Shown here piece after piece: positions 15,157 to 23,651 of a DNA stretch of 32,225 nucleotides (position 1 is its first letter; the number at the start of each line of letters is the position of its first letter). A program made the position numbers and the translations under genes. The DNA lies in contig DHFQ01000141.1 in the NCBI GenBank assembly GCA_002402325.1, positions 1 to 32,225 of the forward strand. The letters run 5' to 3'. The DNA is from Candidatus Aminicenantes bacterium UBA4820 (GTDB lineage Bacteria > Acidobacteriota > UBA4820). Under the pieces are notes generated by a model. That model was not told where the DNA came from. It saw only the letters and a program-made list of their open reading frames with translations, and did not search any database.

Positions 15157-16236
15157 TCAAAAGAAATTTTCTGTAATATAAATGTCTCCCTTCTCTGTGA
15201 TAACAATTCCGATTCCTTCCTCGTCATAATCTTTGTTCAAAATATTTTCTCTATGCCCTTTGCTCTTCATCCACCCATCAACAGTCGTTTTTGCAATTTC
15301 CTCCTCTGAATTGTAATCATAAAAATTTTTATTATCAATTAAAAGGACACTTTTGTAGGTGTGGTTTAAAAAGATGTTTTCCCCGATTCCTTTAAAAATT
15401 ATTCCGCCCCTTTGTTTTTGTACAGGAATCCCCATTTTTAACGCCCTCTTTGTTGGATTTTCACCATTCAAATTTGTGTGGGAGAAAAAGTTGTTTTTCG
15501 CCATATCTTCAGAATGGCTCTTTGCAACTTTTTCAAGGTCAATACTGTATGAGAGGTTTTTTAATCCCCTTTTTGTTCTCTCAAGATTTACAAGGTTATG
15601 AATCCTTTCTTTCAAAGAGTGAACATCAACATCAATTTTTTTGTTTTCATCAAGGGTTATGTAACCTATGCAAAGATCCTCAGTTATAAAGATTTTTCCA
15701 TCTTTTGAAATTACAACTCCGATTCCTTCAGAAACATACTCCCTATCAAGAATATTTTCTTTGTTGTAGTTTGTCATCATCCACGAATTTACGGTTGATT
15801 TTGCAATCTCAGAAATGGTTCTCAATTCATAGGTCAATTTCCCTGTTTTGTCTTCACTCTCTTTGTAGAGGGCATTTTGCAAAATATTTTCGCCAATCCC
15901 AATTTTGACCTCATCGCCGTAGTTCTTCCCGCACTTTATTCCTAACTTTTCTGCCCTTTGAGATGGATCCTCTCCATCCAAATTTATATGACTCAAGTAG
16001 TTCTTTGAAGCCATATCTTCAGAGTGTACCCTTGCAAGGTAGGAAAGTTTTTCATCCCATTGCAAAGGAGGAAGAGAGTCTTTAATTCTCTCCTCATTTA
16101 CCATTTTATGAATCTCAAGTTCAAGCAAATTGGGAGAAATGGTGTTTTGCATTTCTGAAAGAGATGTAAAAGCAACAAAAATAAAAATGAAGAAAACAAA
16201 AAGAAGTTTTAATTTATTCAAGGTATGTGTAACCAT
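15157..16236 (-). CDS. Secreted protein with two CAP/SCP (YkwD-like) domains
   Basis: From the ATG at 16236 the protein has 359 residues; a TTG at 16251 is an alternative start. Residues 8-25 form a signal peptide or anchor. Two CAP domains follow at about 37-186 and 206-356. The second keeps the whole set of cavity residues (H241 and E243 in SHSEDMA, E286 in IGENI, H328 in SKGHRENIL). The first keeps H71, E73 and E116 but has TNYNKENIL in place of the SxGHRxNIL segment, losing the last histidine. CAP proteins of bacteria are extracytoplasmic and mostly of unknown function. The start lies inside the 3' end of speA (23-base overlap), which indicates coupling, and the stop is ten bases before tpiA. 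Confidence 0.85.
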   Translation of the reverse strand: MVTHTLNKLKLLFVFFIFIFVAFTSLSEMQNTISPNLLELEIHKMVNEERIKDSLPPLQWDEKLSYLARVHSEDMASKNYLSHINLDGEDPSQRAEKLGIKCGKNYGDEVKIGIGENILQNALYKESEDKTGKLTYELRTISEIAKSTVNSWMMTNYNKENILDREYVSEGIGVVISKDGKIFITEDLCIGYITLDENKKIDVDVHSLKERIHNLVNLERTKRGLKNLSYSIDLEKVAKSHSEDMAKNNFFSHTNLNGENPTKRALKMGIPVQKQRGGIIFKGIGENIFLNHTYKSVLLIDNKNFYDYNSEEEIAKTTVDGWMKSKGHRENILNKDYDEEGIGIVITEKGDIYITENFF

Positions 16237-18139
16237 CAAGCCTATCGTCAAGGAACTTCAAAATTCTTGCACTGTCTCTAATTGAAATTTTTCTCTCATC
16301 AATAGCATCTTCAATGCTTCTTCTTATTGAATTTAAAATATCTTTCTTTTGATATTGCATGTAGGACAGAACATCTTTTACCGTGTCTCCTTCAATGATC
16401 CTTTCTATTCTGTATTTGTTTTTTCCTGTAACTGATATGTGGATTACATTTGTATCACCAAAAAGGTTGTGAAGATCACCCAGAGCTTCCTGATATGCCC
16501 CAACGAGGAAAGCCCCGAGATAGTAAGGTTTATCATTTAATTCGTGAAGTTCAATTGTATGTTTTACATCGTGAAGGTCAATGAATTGATCAATTTTTCC
16601 ATCTGAGTCACAGGTTATGTCAGCGAGCGTAGCCTTTCTCGTTGGCTCTTCCTTTAGCCTGTGAATGGGACAGATTGGGAACAACTGCTTCACAGCCCAG
16701 TGGTCGGGAAGACTTTGAAAAACGGAGAAGTTTAGATAGTAGGTATCAGAGATGAATTTCTCAAGGTTTTCAAACTCGTCTGGAACATAGTCAAGATTAC
16801 TCACTGCCTTTGAAAGTTTTTTGCAAATTTCCCAGAACAAACTTTCAATTTCTCCTCTGTCTTTTAGTGAAAGCATTCCAACATTGAAGAGGGTTAAGGC
16901 ATCATCCCTTATTTGAAGTGCATCGTGGAAAGATTCCTGAAAATTTTTCATTGAAAGGTTGTCAAGAACCTCTTTAATTGATTTAACAAGTTCATGCGAA
17001 TCTTCGGCAATTTCAAGATTTTCCCTCTCCTCAGCAAGTTTGCTCACACCAAGAATATTCAAAATCAAAACAGAATGATAGGCAACAAGTGCCCTTCCGC
17101 TTTCAGTTATTATATCCGGTGGTTCAATATTGGCTTCTTTGCAGGTTTCAAAAAGAGATGAAACAATATCTGATGCGTACTCTTCAAGGCTATAATTTGC
17201 ACTTGATGAAAAGTTTGTCTTTGATCCATCGTAGTCAACCGCAAGCCCTCCACCCGCATCAAAGTATTGCATATCAAGCCCCATCTTACAAAGCTCAACA
17301 TACATTCTCGTGCTTTCGTTCAAAGCCTCTTTTATGCTTTGAATTGAAGTTATTTGCGAACCGAGATGAAAATGGAGAAGTTTTATTGAAGATTCAAGTT
17401 TTGCATCTTTAAACTTTTCAACCGCGGAGATTATTTCTGAAGAGAATAAACCAAATTTTGATTTATCACCACCCGATCCTTCCCATTTTCCTCTTCCCCT
17501 TGCGGTAAGTTTCGCCCTTATCCCGACAAGAGGTTTTACTCTTAAAGTTTTTGCCCATTTTACAATGAGATCCACTTCAGAAGGCTTCTCTACAACAATA
17601 AAAACCTTTCTTCCCATCTTTCTTGCCCACATTGCCATCTCAATGTATTCATCATCTTTGTAGCCATTGCAAATTATGAATGTATCATCCTCTGTTACGG
17701 TTGAAAGAGCGATGAGCATTTCAGCCTTTGTTCCAGCCTCAAGCCCGAAGTTATATTTTGAACCAAACTCAGCTATATCCTCAACAACCTGTCTACTTTG
17801 ATTAACTTTAATGGGATAAACACCGTAATATTTTCCTTTATACTCATATTCTTTAATAGCCTTTGAAAAGGCTGATTGTATCTCTTCAATTCTCTTTTTT
17901 AGAATTCCAGTGAACCTTATTAAAAGGGGAGCACTCAAGCCCCTTATTTTCAAATCTTCAATGAGTTCTCTCAAATCAACATACATTGTCTTATCTTTGT
18001 TAGGCATTATGACTATGTTTCCTCTATCGTTTATATCAAAAAAGCCCTTTCCCCATTCCCTTATATTATAAAGTTCCTTAGCCCTTTCTAAGGACCACTT
18101 TAAAAGTGAAGTTTCAGATCTCATCTTAAGTTTTTGCAT
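16214..18139 (-). CDS. speA: SpeA, biosynthetic arginine decarboxylase
   Basis: The 641-residue length is typical for the biosynthetic, PLP-dependent arginine decarboxylase. YGVYPIKVNQSR contains the Schiff-base lysine K111. The PLP-barrel continues with FGLEAGTKAE, HFHLGSQI and FDAGGGLAVDYDGS. ADITCDSDGKID near residue 535 carries the active-site cysteine. It converts arginine to agmatine, the first step of one putrescine and spermidine route. GGAGG precedes the ATG. A 48-base gap separates it from holA, longer than other gaps in this run, and may hold an internal promoter. No agmatinase gene is in the window. Confidence 0.95.
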   Translation of the reverse strand: MQKLKMRSETSLLKWSLERAKELYNIREWGKGFFDINDRGNIVIMPNKDKTMYVDLRELIEDLKIRGLSAPLLIRFTGILKKRIEEIQSAFSKAIKEYEYKGKYYGVYPIKVNQSRQVVEDIAEFGSKYNFGLEAGTKAEMLIALSTVTEDDTFIICNGYKDDEYIEMAMWARKMGRKVFIVVEKPSEVDLIVKWAKTLRVKPLVGIRAKLTARGRGKWEGSGGDKSKFGLFSSEIISAVEKFKDAKLESSIKLLHFHLGSQITSIQSIKEALNESTRMYVELCKMGLDMQYFDAGGGLAVDYDGSKTNFSSSANYSLEEYASDIVSSLFETCKEANIEPPDIITESGRALVAYHSVLILNILGVSKLAEERENLEIAEDSHELVKSIKEVLDNLSMKNFQESFHDALQIRDDALTLFNVGMLSLKDRGEIESLFWEICKKLSKAVSNLDYVPDEFENLEKFISDTYYLNFSVFQSLPDHWAVKQLFPICPIHRLKEEPTRKATLADITCDSDGKIDQFIDLHDVKHTIELHELNDKPYYLGAFLVGAYQEALGDLHNLFGDTNVIHISVTGKNKYRIERIIEGDTVKDVLSYMQYQKKDILNSIRRSIEDAIDERKISIRDSARILKFLDDRLDGYTYLE

Positions 18140-18159
18140 TTACCTTTCCTCCTTCATAT

Positions 18160-18191
18160 AGAATTTTTATTTGTATTTTAAAAAATGTCAA
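18160..18191 (-). promoter_or_regulatory. Tentative internal promoter before speA
   Basis: On the minus strand a perfect TTGACA (18191-18186) overlaps the holA stop codon. A T/A-rich spacer of 16-17 bases leads to TAAAAA or AAAAAT as a poor -10 box. This could start a speA-CAP-tpiA sub-transcript. The -10 match is weak and the region is generally AT-rich, so chance is a serious alternative. Confidence 0.3.
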
Positions 18192-19207
18192 GTCATATTT
18201 TCCTTTAACCAGAATTTATCAATCTTTTCTCCCTCAATTTGATAAAGAAGATATTTTTCAACCCCAAGCCACGCTTCTATCGGATCGCCCTTTAATGTTT
18301 TATCGAGAGTTGCAAGAGATGAAATGACTCTAAAAATCTCCTCTTCGCTCCATTGATGAAAAACATTCTTTATCTTCTCAAACTGCCAGAAGTAGAGTCT
18401 TTTATCAACCATCTGAGGCGTGATTTTACCGAAGTTCAACCCCTTTGAAAGAAAACACCTTATTTTTCCAAGATATTGAAACTGCTTATTTAGTATTGAA
18501 ACAAAGGCGATTGGCGAAGCATCGGGGTCATTCTCAATTCTCACAATTGATTCAACGATCCCTGAAGTGTCTTTTAAAAGAAATTTATCCACAAGGTCAA
18601 AGACTGAACCGCTTCCTCCCGTTCCAAGAAGTTCGACGACATCCTTCTCTTCTATTCTCTTTCTTTCTAATGATGAAAGGATGAGCAAATCCATAGCGGA
18701 TGGAAGGAGAAAAAGGTCTTTTGAAGCCCAATTAGTCAGTGCTAAAATTGCATTTTCATCAACAGTGATTCCCTCTTTCTCAGCCCTTTTCAAAATATAA
18801 CTTCTTTGAGATGTGGGATTACAATTTTCTGGAGAGAATAATTTTACTATTTCTTTCCAGGATTCATCAAGATTTTTATTTCTTGGGGAGAGATCACCCA
18901 CAAATTCAATGAAAATGTGGGCTGTGTCAGATTTCTTCTTTAGCAAATCAAGAAGTTTCTTTGAACTCTCCTTTTTCAATTTTTCACAATTTTGAAGATG
19001 AATTAGTGAAATGTCAGAAAAAAGTCCTCTAACTTCAAACAATCCTTCAAGTTGAGATGGCTCAATTTTTAAACAGGAAACCTTTGTTACATCGGCTTCA
19101 GAAACAAATCGCTCAAAAAACTCTTTTGCTTTATCTTCAAAAAATTTCTCACTTGAAGCAAAGACAATTTTTACGCCTGTTTCATCTTCCTTTAATTTTT
19201 TTTTCAA
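18188..19207 (-). CDS. holA: HolA, DNA polymerase III delta subunit
   Basis: The 339-residue protein has the shape of the clamp-loader delta subunit. There is an N-terminal region with FASSEKFFEDKAKEFF and a clamp-wrench segment near LEGLFEVRGLFSD. A degenerate AAA+ core without Walker A follows, then a helical collar domain with DLVDKFLLKD, and SILNKQFQYLGKIR late in the protein. Delta opens the sliding clamp during loading. Its start overlaps the oppC-like stop by four bases (ATGA). Delta-prime (holB) is encoded upstream in the same gene run. Confidence 0.85.
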   Translation of the reverse strand: MKKKLKEDETGVKIVFASSEKFFEDKAKEFFERFVSEADVTKVSCLKIEPSQLEGLFEVRGLFSDISLIHLQNCEKLKKESSKKLLDLLKKKSDTAHIFIEFVGDLSPRNKNLDESWKEIVKLFSPENCNPTSQRSYILKRAEKEGITVDENAILALTNWASKDLFLLPSAMDLLILSSLERKRIEEKDVVELLGTGGSGSVFDLVDKFLLKDTSGIVESIVRIENDPDASPIAFVSILNKQFQYLGKIRCFLSKGLNFGKITPQMVDKRLYFWQFEKIKNVFHQWSEEEIFRVISSLATLDKTLKGDPIEAWLGVEKYLLYQIEGEKIDKFWLKENMT

Positions 19208-20226
19208 CCTCTGTTCTCCTTTGGGTCAAAAACATCTCTGATTGATTCACCCAAAATATTATATGATAAAACCGAAAGAAAAATCATAAGCCCGGGAAAA
19301 ACTCCAATCCACCACGAATTCCACGATTTCTCAATTCCGCTTAAAACATTTCCCCACGATGGTTCCGGAGGTTGAACACCAACTCCCAAAAATGATAAAC
19401 CAGATTCAGCAAGAATTGCCCCACCAACACCAAAAGTTAAAGTAACGATAATAGGGGCAAGGGAGTTTGGCAAAAGGTGTTTTAAAATTATCCTTATATG
19501 TGATGCTCCGTTCACCTTTGCGGAATTCACAAATTCAATCTCTTTTAATTTGATAAACTCTCCCCTTGTGTATCTTGCGATTCCACTCCAGGATGTAAGT
19601 CCAATAATAATCATTAGCGTATAGATGTTTAGAAATTTAGGGTCTAAAACCGCTGCAACCGTTATAATAAGGAAAAAGGTGGGAAATGAGAGCATTACTT
19701 CAATTGCCCTTGAAACTAAAACCGAATCAACAAAGCCGCCGAAGTATCCACCAATTCCACCTATCAAAATTCCAATAAATCCTGAGATGAAAACTGACAC
19801 AAAACCAACAAGAAGTGAGTTTTTAGAACCGTAGATAAGCCTTGCAAAGATGTCTCTTCCATTATCATCACAACCAAAAAAGTGCCTTGTTTTAAATGAT
19901 GGCTTTTTTAAAATGTCTTCAAGGTTTGGCTCAAAAGGGGAGTAGGGACAAATTGGCATAACTGAAAATTTTATTGCCCCTTCCTCTTTCACAACTTTTA
20001 AAAATGAAGGATTCATCTGAAGTTTAAGAGATATTTCATCTTTTTTAAGAAATCTGTTAAAGGGATAGAGGTCTCTAAATGCTGGAAAAATCAACTTTCC
20101 TTTGTAAGAACAAAACAAAGGTTTGTTGTTTGCAATAAGTGGGGCAAAATAGGAAAAAACTACAAAGGCTACAATCAAGATTATTGAAAATTTTGCCCCT
20201 CCTATTTTCCATATTCTTTTTAACAT
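19204..20226 (-). CDS. OppC/DppC-type peptide ABC transporter permease
   Basis: The 340-residue protein has one N-terminal membrane helix (about 13-32) and a periplasmic segment beginning NNKPLFCSYKGKLIFPAF, which recalls the YejE/OppC_N class. Five further membrane helices carry the binding-protein-dependent transport permease domain. The EAA loop that contacts the ATPase is visible as VNGASHIRIILKHLLPNS, and the typical GLSFLGVGVQPPEPSWG lies near the end. It should pair with the upstream OppB-like protein to import peptides or similar solutes. Neither an ATPase nor a solute-binding protein gene is in the window. Confidence 0.9.
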   Translation of the reverse strand: MLKRIWKIGGAKFSIILIVAFVVFSYFAPLIANNKPLFCSYKGKLIFPAFRDLYPFNRFLKKDEISLKLQMNPSFLKVVKEEGAIKFSVMPICPYSPFEPNLEDILKKPSFKTRHFFGCDDNGRDIFARLIYGSKNSLLVGFVSVFISGFIGILIGGIGGYFGGFVDSVLVSRAIEVMLSFPTFFLIITVAAVLDPKFLNIYTLMIIIGLTSWSGIARYTRGEFIKLKEIEFVNSAKVNGASHIRIILKHLLPNSLAPIIVTLTFGVGGAILAESGLSFLGVGVQPPEPSWGNVLSGIEKSWNSWWIGVFPGLMIFLSVLSYNILGESIRDVFDPKENRG

Positions 20227-21215
20227 TACTTTTTCCTCGTTCTTGGATCAACGATGTAATATAAAATGTCTGTTAGCATGCTCCCTATTAAAACAAGGGT
20301 TGCACCTATCACACTCAAAGCCATTATTACAGGATAGTCCCTTGTATAAACCGCCTTTAAATATAGTTGACCAAGCCCGGGCCAGGAAAAAATTGATTCA
20401 ATTATCACACTTCCAGCAACCATCTCAGGAAGCATAAGCCCGAAAAGTGTAACGAAGGGGATTAAAGCGCTTCTTAAAATGTGTCTAAAAAAGAGAGTCC
20501 TTTTAGATGCGCCTTTTGCCCTTGCGGTTTTAATGTAATCCATCTTTATAACTTCAAGTAGAGTTGATCTCGTGAACCTTGAAAAAAAAGCAAGGGAAGA
20601 TAAGGCAAGGCATAATGATGGAAGGAAAGCGTGATAGATAAAATCAATGAAATAGGTCAAAAATCCCATCTCTTGAGATTTATCTCCGTGCATTCCAAAA
20701 AATGGAAACCACTTTAAATAGACACCAAAAAACAAAATAAAAAGAATTGAAACCCAGTATGATGGAAGAGCGTAAAATCCGTAAAATAAAACTTGAGAAA
20801 CTTTATCAAAAATGGAATCTTTTTTTAGTGCTGAAATTGAACCGGAGGGAAGTGAAATAATAAGTGCAATCAATAAAGAAAATAGGTTTAAAAAAATTGT
20901 GTTTGGAAGTCGCTCAATTATTACATCATAGACAGGCCTTCTTTCTGAAAATGAATCGCCTAAGGAAAATTGAAAAAGTGAAAGAAGATACTTTTTATAT
21001 TGCAAAAGGATTGGCTTATCAAGGTCATACTTTTCCCTTAAAGATTGATAATCTAAAGGAGACATTTTTGAAATTGCCCTTTCCGATGATGACTCATACA
21101 TTGAGAAAGGATTTCCCGGTGCAATTTTTACAACAACAAAAACTACGAGGGTAATAAGAATGAAGGTTATAAGGGAAGAGGATATTTTCCTAAAAAAGAA
21201 GAGAGAAATATTCAA
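20226..21215 (-). CDS. OppB/DppB-type peptide ABC transporter permease
   Basis: This 329-residue protein starts with a membrane helix followed by FVVVKIAPGNPF, a variant of the OppB-type F-x-PGDP motif. Six membrane segments are predicted. The ATPase-contacting loop is IKTARAKGASKRTLFFRHILR, and the ending VIMALSVIGATLVLIG-LTDILYYIVDPR is diagnostic for OppB proteins. It shares one base with the oppC-like start (TAATG), so the two are coupled. It lies 19 bases after prfA, inside a housekeeping gene run, which is an uncommon place for a transporter. Confidence 0.9.
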   Translation of the reverse strand: MNISLFFFRKISSSLITFILITLVVFVVVKIAPGNPFSMYESSSERAISKMSPLDYQSLREKYDLDKPILLQYKKYLLSLFQFSLGDSFSERRPVYDVIIERLPNTIFLNLFSLLIALIISLPSGSISALKKDSIFDKVSQVLFYGFYALPSYWVSILFILFFGVYLKWFPFFGMHGDKSQEMGFLTYFIDFIYHAFLPSLCLALSSLAFFSRFTRSTLLEVIKMDYIKTARAKGASKRTLFFRHILRSALIPFVTLFGLMLPEMVAGSVIIESIFSWPGLGQLYLKAVYTRDYPVIMALSVIGATLVLIGSMLTDILYYIVDPRTRKK

Positions 21216-21234
21216 TTAAAAACCCCAATTTAAT

Positions 21235-22335
21235 TTAACCTCCCTCTCCAACTTTTAAAAACTCCTCATCAAGTCTCTGTGCTTCCATCGCACTTATTAA
21301 AGGATCCAATAAAAGTTCTAACTCTCCATTGAGAATGTCTGTAAGTCTGTAGATCGTCAAGCCGATTCTGTGGTCTGTAACTCTATTTTGTGGATAGTTG
21401 TAGGTTCTTATTTTTTCAGACCTATCCCCCGATTTTACCATTGACTTTCTTGTTGAAGACATCTCTGCCAATCTTTTTTCCTCTTCTATTTTGAGAAGTC
21501 TTGACCTCAAAATTTTTAAGGCTTTAGCCTTGTTCTTTATCTGGCTTTTCTCATCCTGACAAGAGACGACAAGCCCTGTTGGAATGTGTGTAATTCTCAC
21601 TGCGCTGTAAGTCGTGTTGACACTTTGACCTCCAGGTCCCGAAGAACAGAATCTATCAATCCTTAAATCCTTCTCATCAATTACAACATCAATCTCCTCT
21701 GCTTCAGGTAAAACAGCAACAGTAATTGCGCTCGTGTGAATTCTTCCAGATGCTTCAGTTTCAGGGACTCTCTGGACGCGATGAACTCCCCCTTCGTATT
21801 TGAGTCTTGAATAGACCCTATCACCAGAAATTGAAGCGATTATCTCCTTGTATCCCTGAAGCCCGGTTGGATTGTCGCTTAAAACTTCCAATTTCCATCC
21901 TACTCTTGTCGCATACCTTAAATACATCCTGAAAACATCACCCGCAAAAAGTGCAGCCTCCTCGCCACCAGTGCCTGCTCTCACTTCAATTACAACATTC
22001 TTTTTATCATAAGGGTCTTTTGGGAGAAGTAGCAATTTTAACTTCTTTTCGTACTCCTCCAATTTTTTTTCAAGTTTTTCCTTTTCCTCTTCACCCATCA
22101 TTTTCAAATCGGGGTCTTTGCTTTCAATCCACCTCATCGCTTCTTCAAGGTCTTCCGACACCTTTTTGTAAAGTTTATAAGTTTCAACCGTCTCCTCAAG
22201 TTCTTTGAAAGCAATTGAAAGTTCCTTAAATCTTGATTGATCCTCAATCACTTTTGAAGAGGAGAGTTCACTTGAAAGTTCAGAGTGCCTTCTTATAATA
22301 CTTTCGAGTTTTTCAATTATCCTTTTTTCAAGCAT
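21235..22335 (-). CDS. prfA: PrfA, peptide chain release factor 1
   Basis: The 366-residue protein has the release-factor layout: helical domain 1 (1-105), then domain 2 with EVRAGTGGEEAALFAGD, and domain 3 with the catalytic GGQ at 235-237 (CSSGPGGQSVN). The ending matches RF1. The codon-recognition tripeptide, PAT or PVT in well-studied RF1 proteins, reads PET at 191-193 (RVPETEASGRIHTSA). RF1 ends translation at UAA and UAG. The frequently adjacent prmC methyltransferase gene is absent here. The gene begins four bases after the MgtC/DUF4010 gene stop. Confidence 0.95.
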   Translation of the reverse strand: MLEKRIIEKLESIIRRHSELSSELSSSKVIEDQSRFKELSIAFKELEETVETYKLYKKVSEDLEEAMRWIESKDPDLKMMGEEEKEKLEKKLEEYEKKLKLLLLPKDPYDKKNVVIEVRAGTGGEEAALFAGDVFRMYLRYATRVGWKLEVLSDNPTGLQGYKEIIASISGDRVYSRLKYEGGVHRVQRVPETEASGRIHTSAITVAVLPEAEEIDVVIDEKDLRIDRFCSSGPGGQSVNTTYSAVRITHIPTGLVVSCQDEKSQIKNKAKALKILRSRLLKIEEEKRLAEMSSTRKSMVKSGDRSEKIRTYNYPQNRVTDHRIGLTIYRLTDILNGELELLLDPLISAMEAQRLDEEFLKVGEGG

Positions 22336-22339
22336 TTTC

Positions 22340-23608
22340 TTACCTTATAAACAAAACGACTATTATTCCCATAAGGGAGTAGCCAAGCAGAAGATAAAAA
22401 GAGAGTCTCCCCATCTTCTTTTCTCCAAAGAGACTTGAATAAATCCCTTTTAAAAGGTTGTTTGACGATGTCGCAACGATTATTGCTCTTGCTATCAAAG
22501 TTATTGAAAGATTCGGATCTGTTGTTTGTGTCAAAGTCATTATAAATGGATCAACATCTGAAAAGCCCATAATTACAGCAAGAAGATAGAGCATCTCCTT
22601 TCCAAAATAGAAAATTGCAATTTTTGTAAGTGCTAAAACAAATATAAAAATAAAGGCAAAAAGTAGTGCTGTTTGCAATTGAAGAGGATTTTTTGGGCTA
22701 TACTTTCTTTCAATATGCCTGTTTTCATCTTTGAATGCCCTTGAGATTGTAATTCCAGTTACCATTCCAACGAGAAAAAGGAACATCGTCGGAATTGCTA
22801 TTTTGAAAGATAAACTTCTATTGAAAAAGAATACAAGAAGGAAAACCCTCACATACATAATTGATGAGGCAACGAGAGTGCTTCCCGCAAAGACATAAGG
22901 CAGATTTTCCTCTTTAGACCTTCTTGCGAGAACTATGGTCGTTGCTGTTGAAGAATACGCTCCACCCAAAACAGCGGTTGCTAACGCTCCGCCCCTTCCT
23001 TTGCTCAATTTGTTTAAAACATAACTGCCATAGGAAATTGTGCTTACCGCAACCACAATGAGCCATGTCGTAAATGGATTTATTTGAAAAACGGTAAAAC
23101 TTTTATTTGGAACAATTGGTAAAATTACAAAGGTTACAAGAAGAAATTTTGTAAATGTGATTATCTCTTCAGAATCAACCTTCTGTGCGAGGCTTTCAAG
23201 CCCTTGTTTCAATTCAAGAAGTAAGGCAGTTAAAACAACAATCGCCGTTCCAACCCAATACTCTTCGCTATAAACAAGTGCACCAAGAAGATAGGTGAGT
23301 AATCCTGTAACTTCAGTAGTAACTCCCGCACTACCTTCAAGTTTTATCTTGTGAATGTAGGAGATTAAAAGAAAGGCACCAACAACTACAAAGCCAATGC
23401 CAAGCCCGATTGCACTCATCTTTGTAAGTGAAGCGATTAAATACCCAATGAGACCTATGATTGGAAATGTCCTTACCCCGCCAAAGATGTAAGAGGTAAC
23501 TTTGCTTTTATGCTCTTCCCTTTCAAGCCCAATTAGAAAAGAAAGGGAGAGAACCATAAGGATTTTCAAAGCCTCAAGCGGAAAAAGTTTGACTATCTCT
23601 TTGAACAT
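22340..23608 (-). CDS. MgtC/SapB-DUF4010 family membrane protein
   Basis: I start at the ATG at 23608 (422 residues), preceded by GGAGAGG; a TTG at 23635 would add nine residues that include this ribosome binding site. The N-terminal 130 residues match MgtC/SapB proteins: LSFLIGLEREEH, GVRTFPIIGLIGY and EGSAGVTTEVTGLLTYLLGAL. The rest, with about eight further membrane helices, matches DUF4010, including GGAYSSTATTIVLARRS and MGFSDVDPFIMTLTQ. The physiological substrate of this family is not established. It lies between a large secreted protein and prfA with short gaps. Confidence 0.85.
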   Translation of the reverse strand: MFKEIVKLFPLEALKILMVLSLSFLIGLEREEHKSKVTSYIFGGVRTFPIIGLIGYLIASLTKMSAIGLGIGFVVVGAFLLISYIHKIKLEGSAGVTTEVTGLLTYLLGALVYSEEYWVGTAIVVLTALLLELKQGLESLAQKVDSEEIITFTKFLLVTFVILPIVPNKSFTVFQINPFTTWLIVVAVSTISYGSYVLNKLSKGRGGALATAVLGGAYSSTATTIVLARRSKEENLPYVFAGSTLVASSIMYVRVFLLVFFFNRSLSFKIAIPTMFLFLVGMVTGITISRAFKDENRHIERKYSPKNPLQLQTALLFAFIFIFVLALTKIAIFYFGKEMLYLLAVIMGFSDVDPFIMTLTQTTDPNLSITLIARAIIVATSSNNLLKGIYSSLFGEKKMGRLSFYLLLGYSLMGIIVVLFIR

Positions 23609-23651
23609 TTCCTCTCCACTAAAAGAATAACACAAAAAAGGAAAGAAGTAA

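Noticed and set aside
15147..15227. N-terminal extension of TpiA
   Set aside because: Residues before MKRLVCANWKMY are unlike the family and overlap the CAP gene; GAGGAGG directly precedes the inner ATG.
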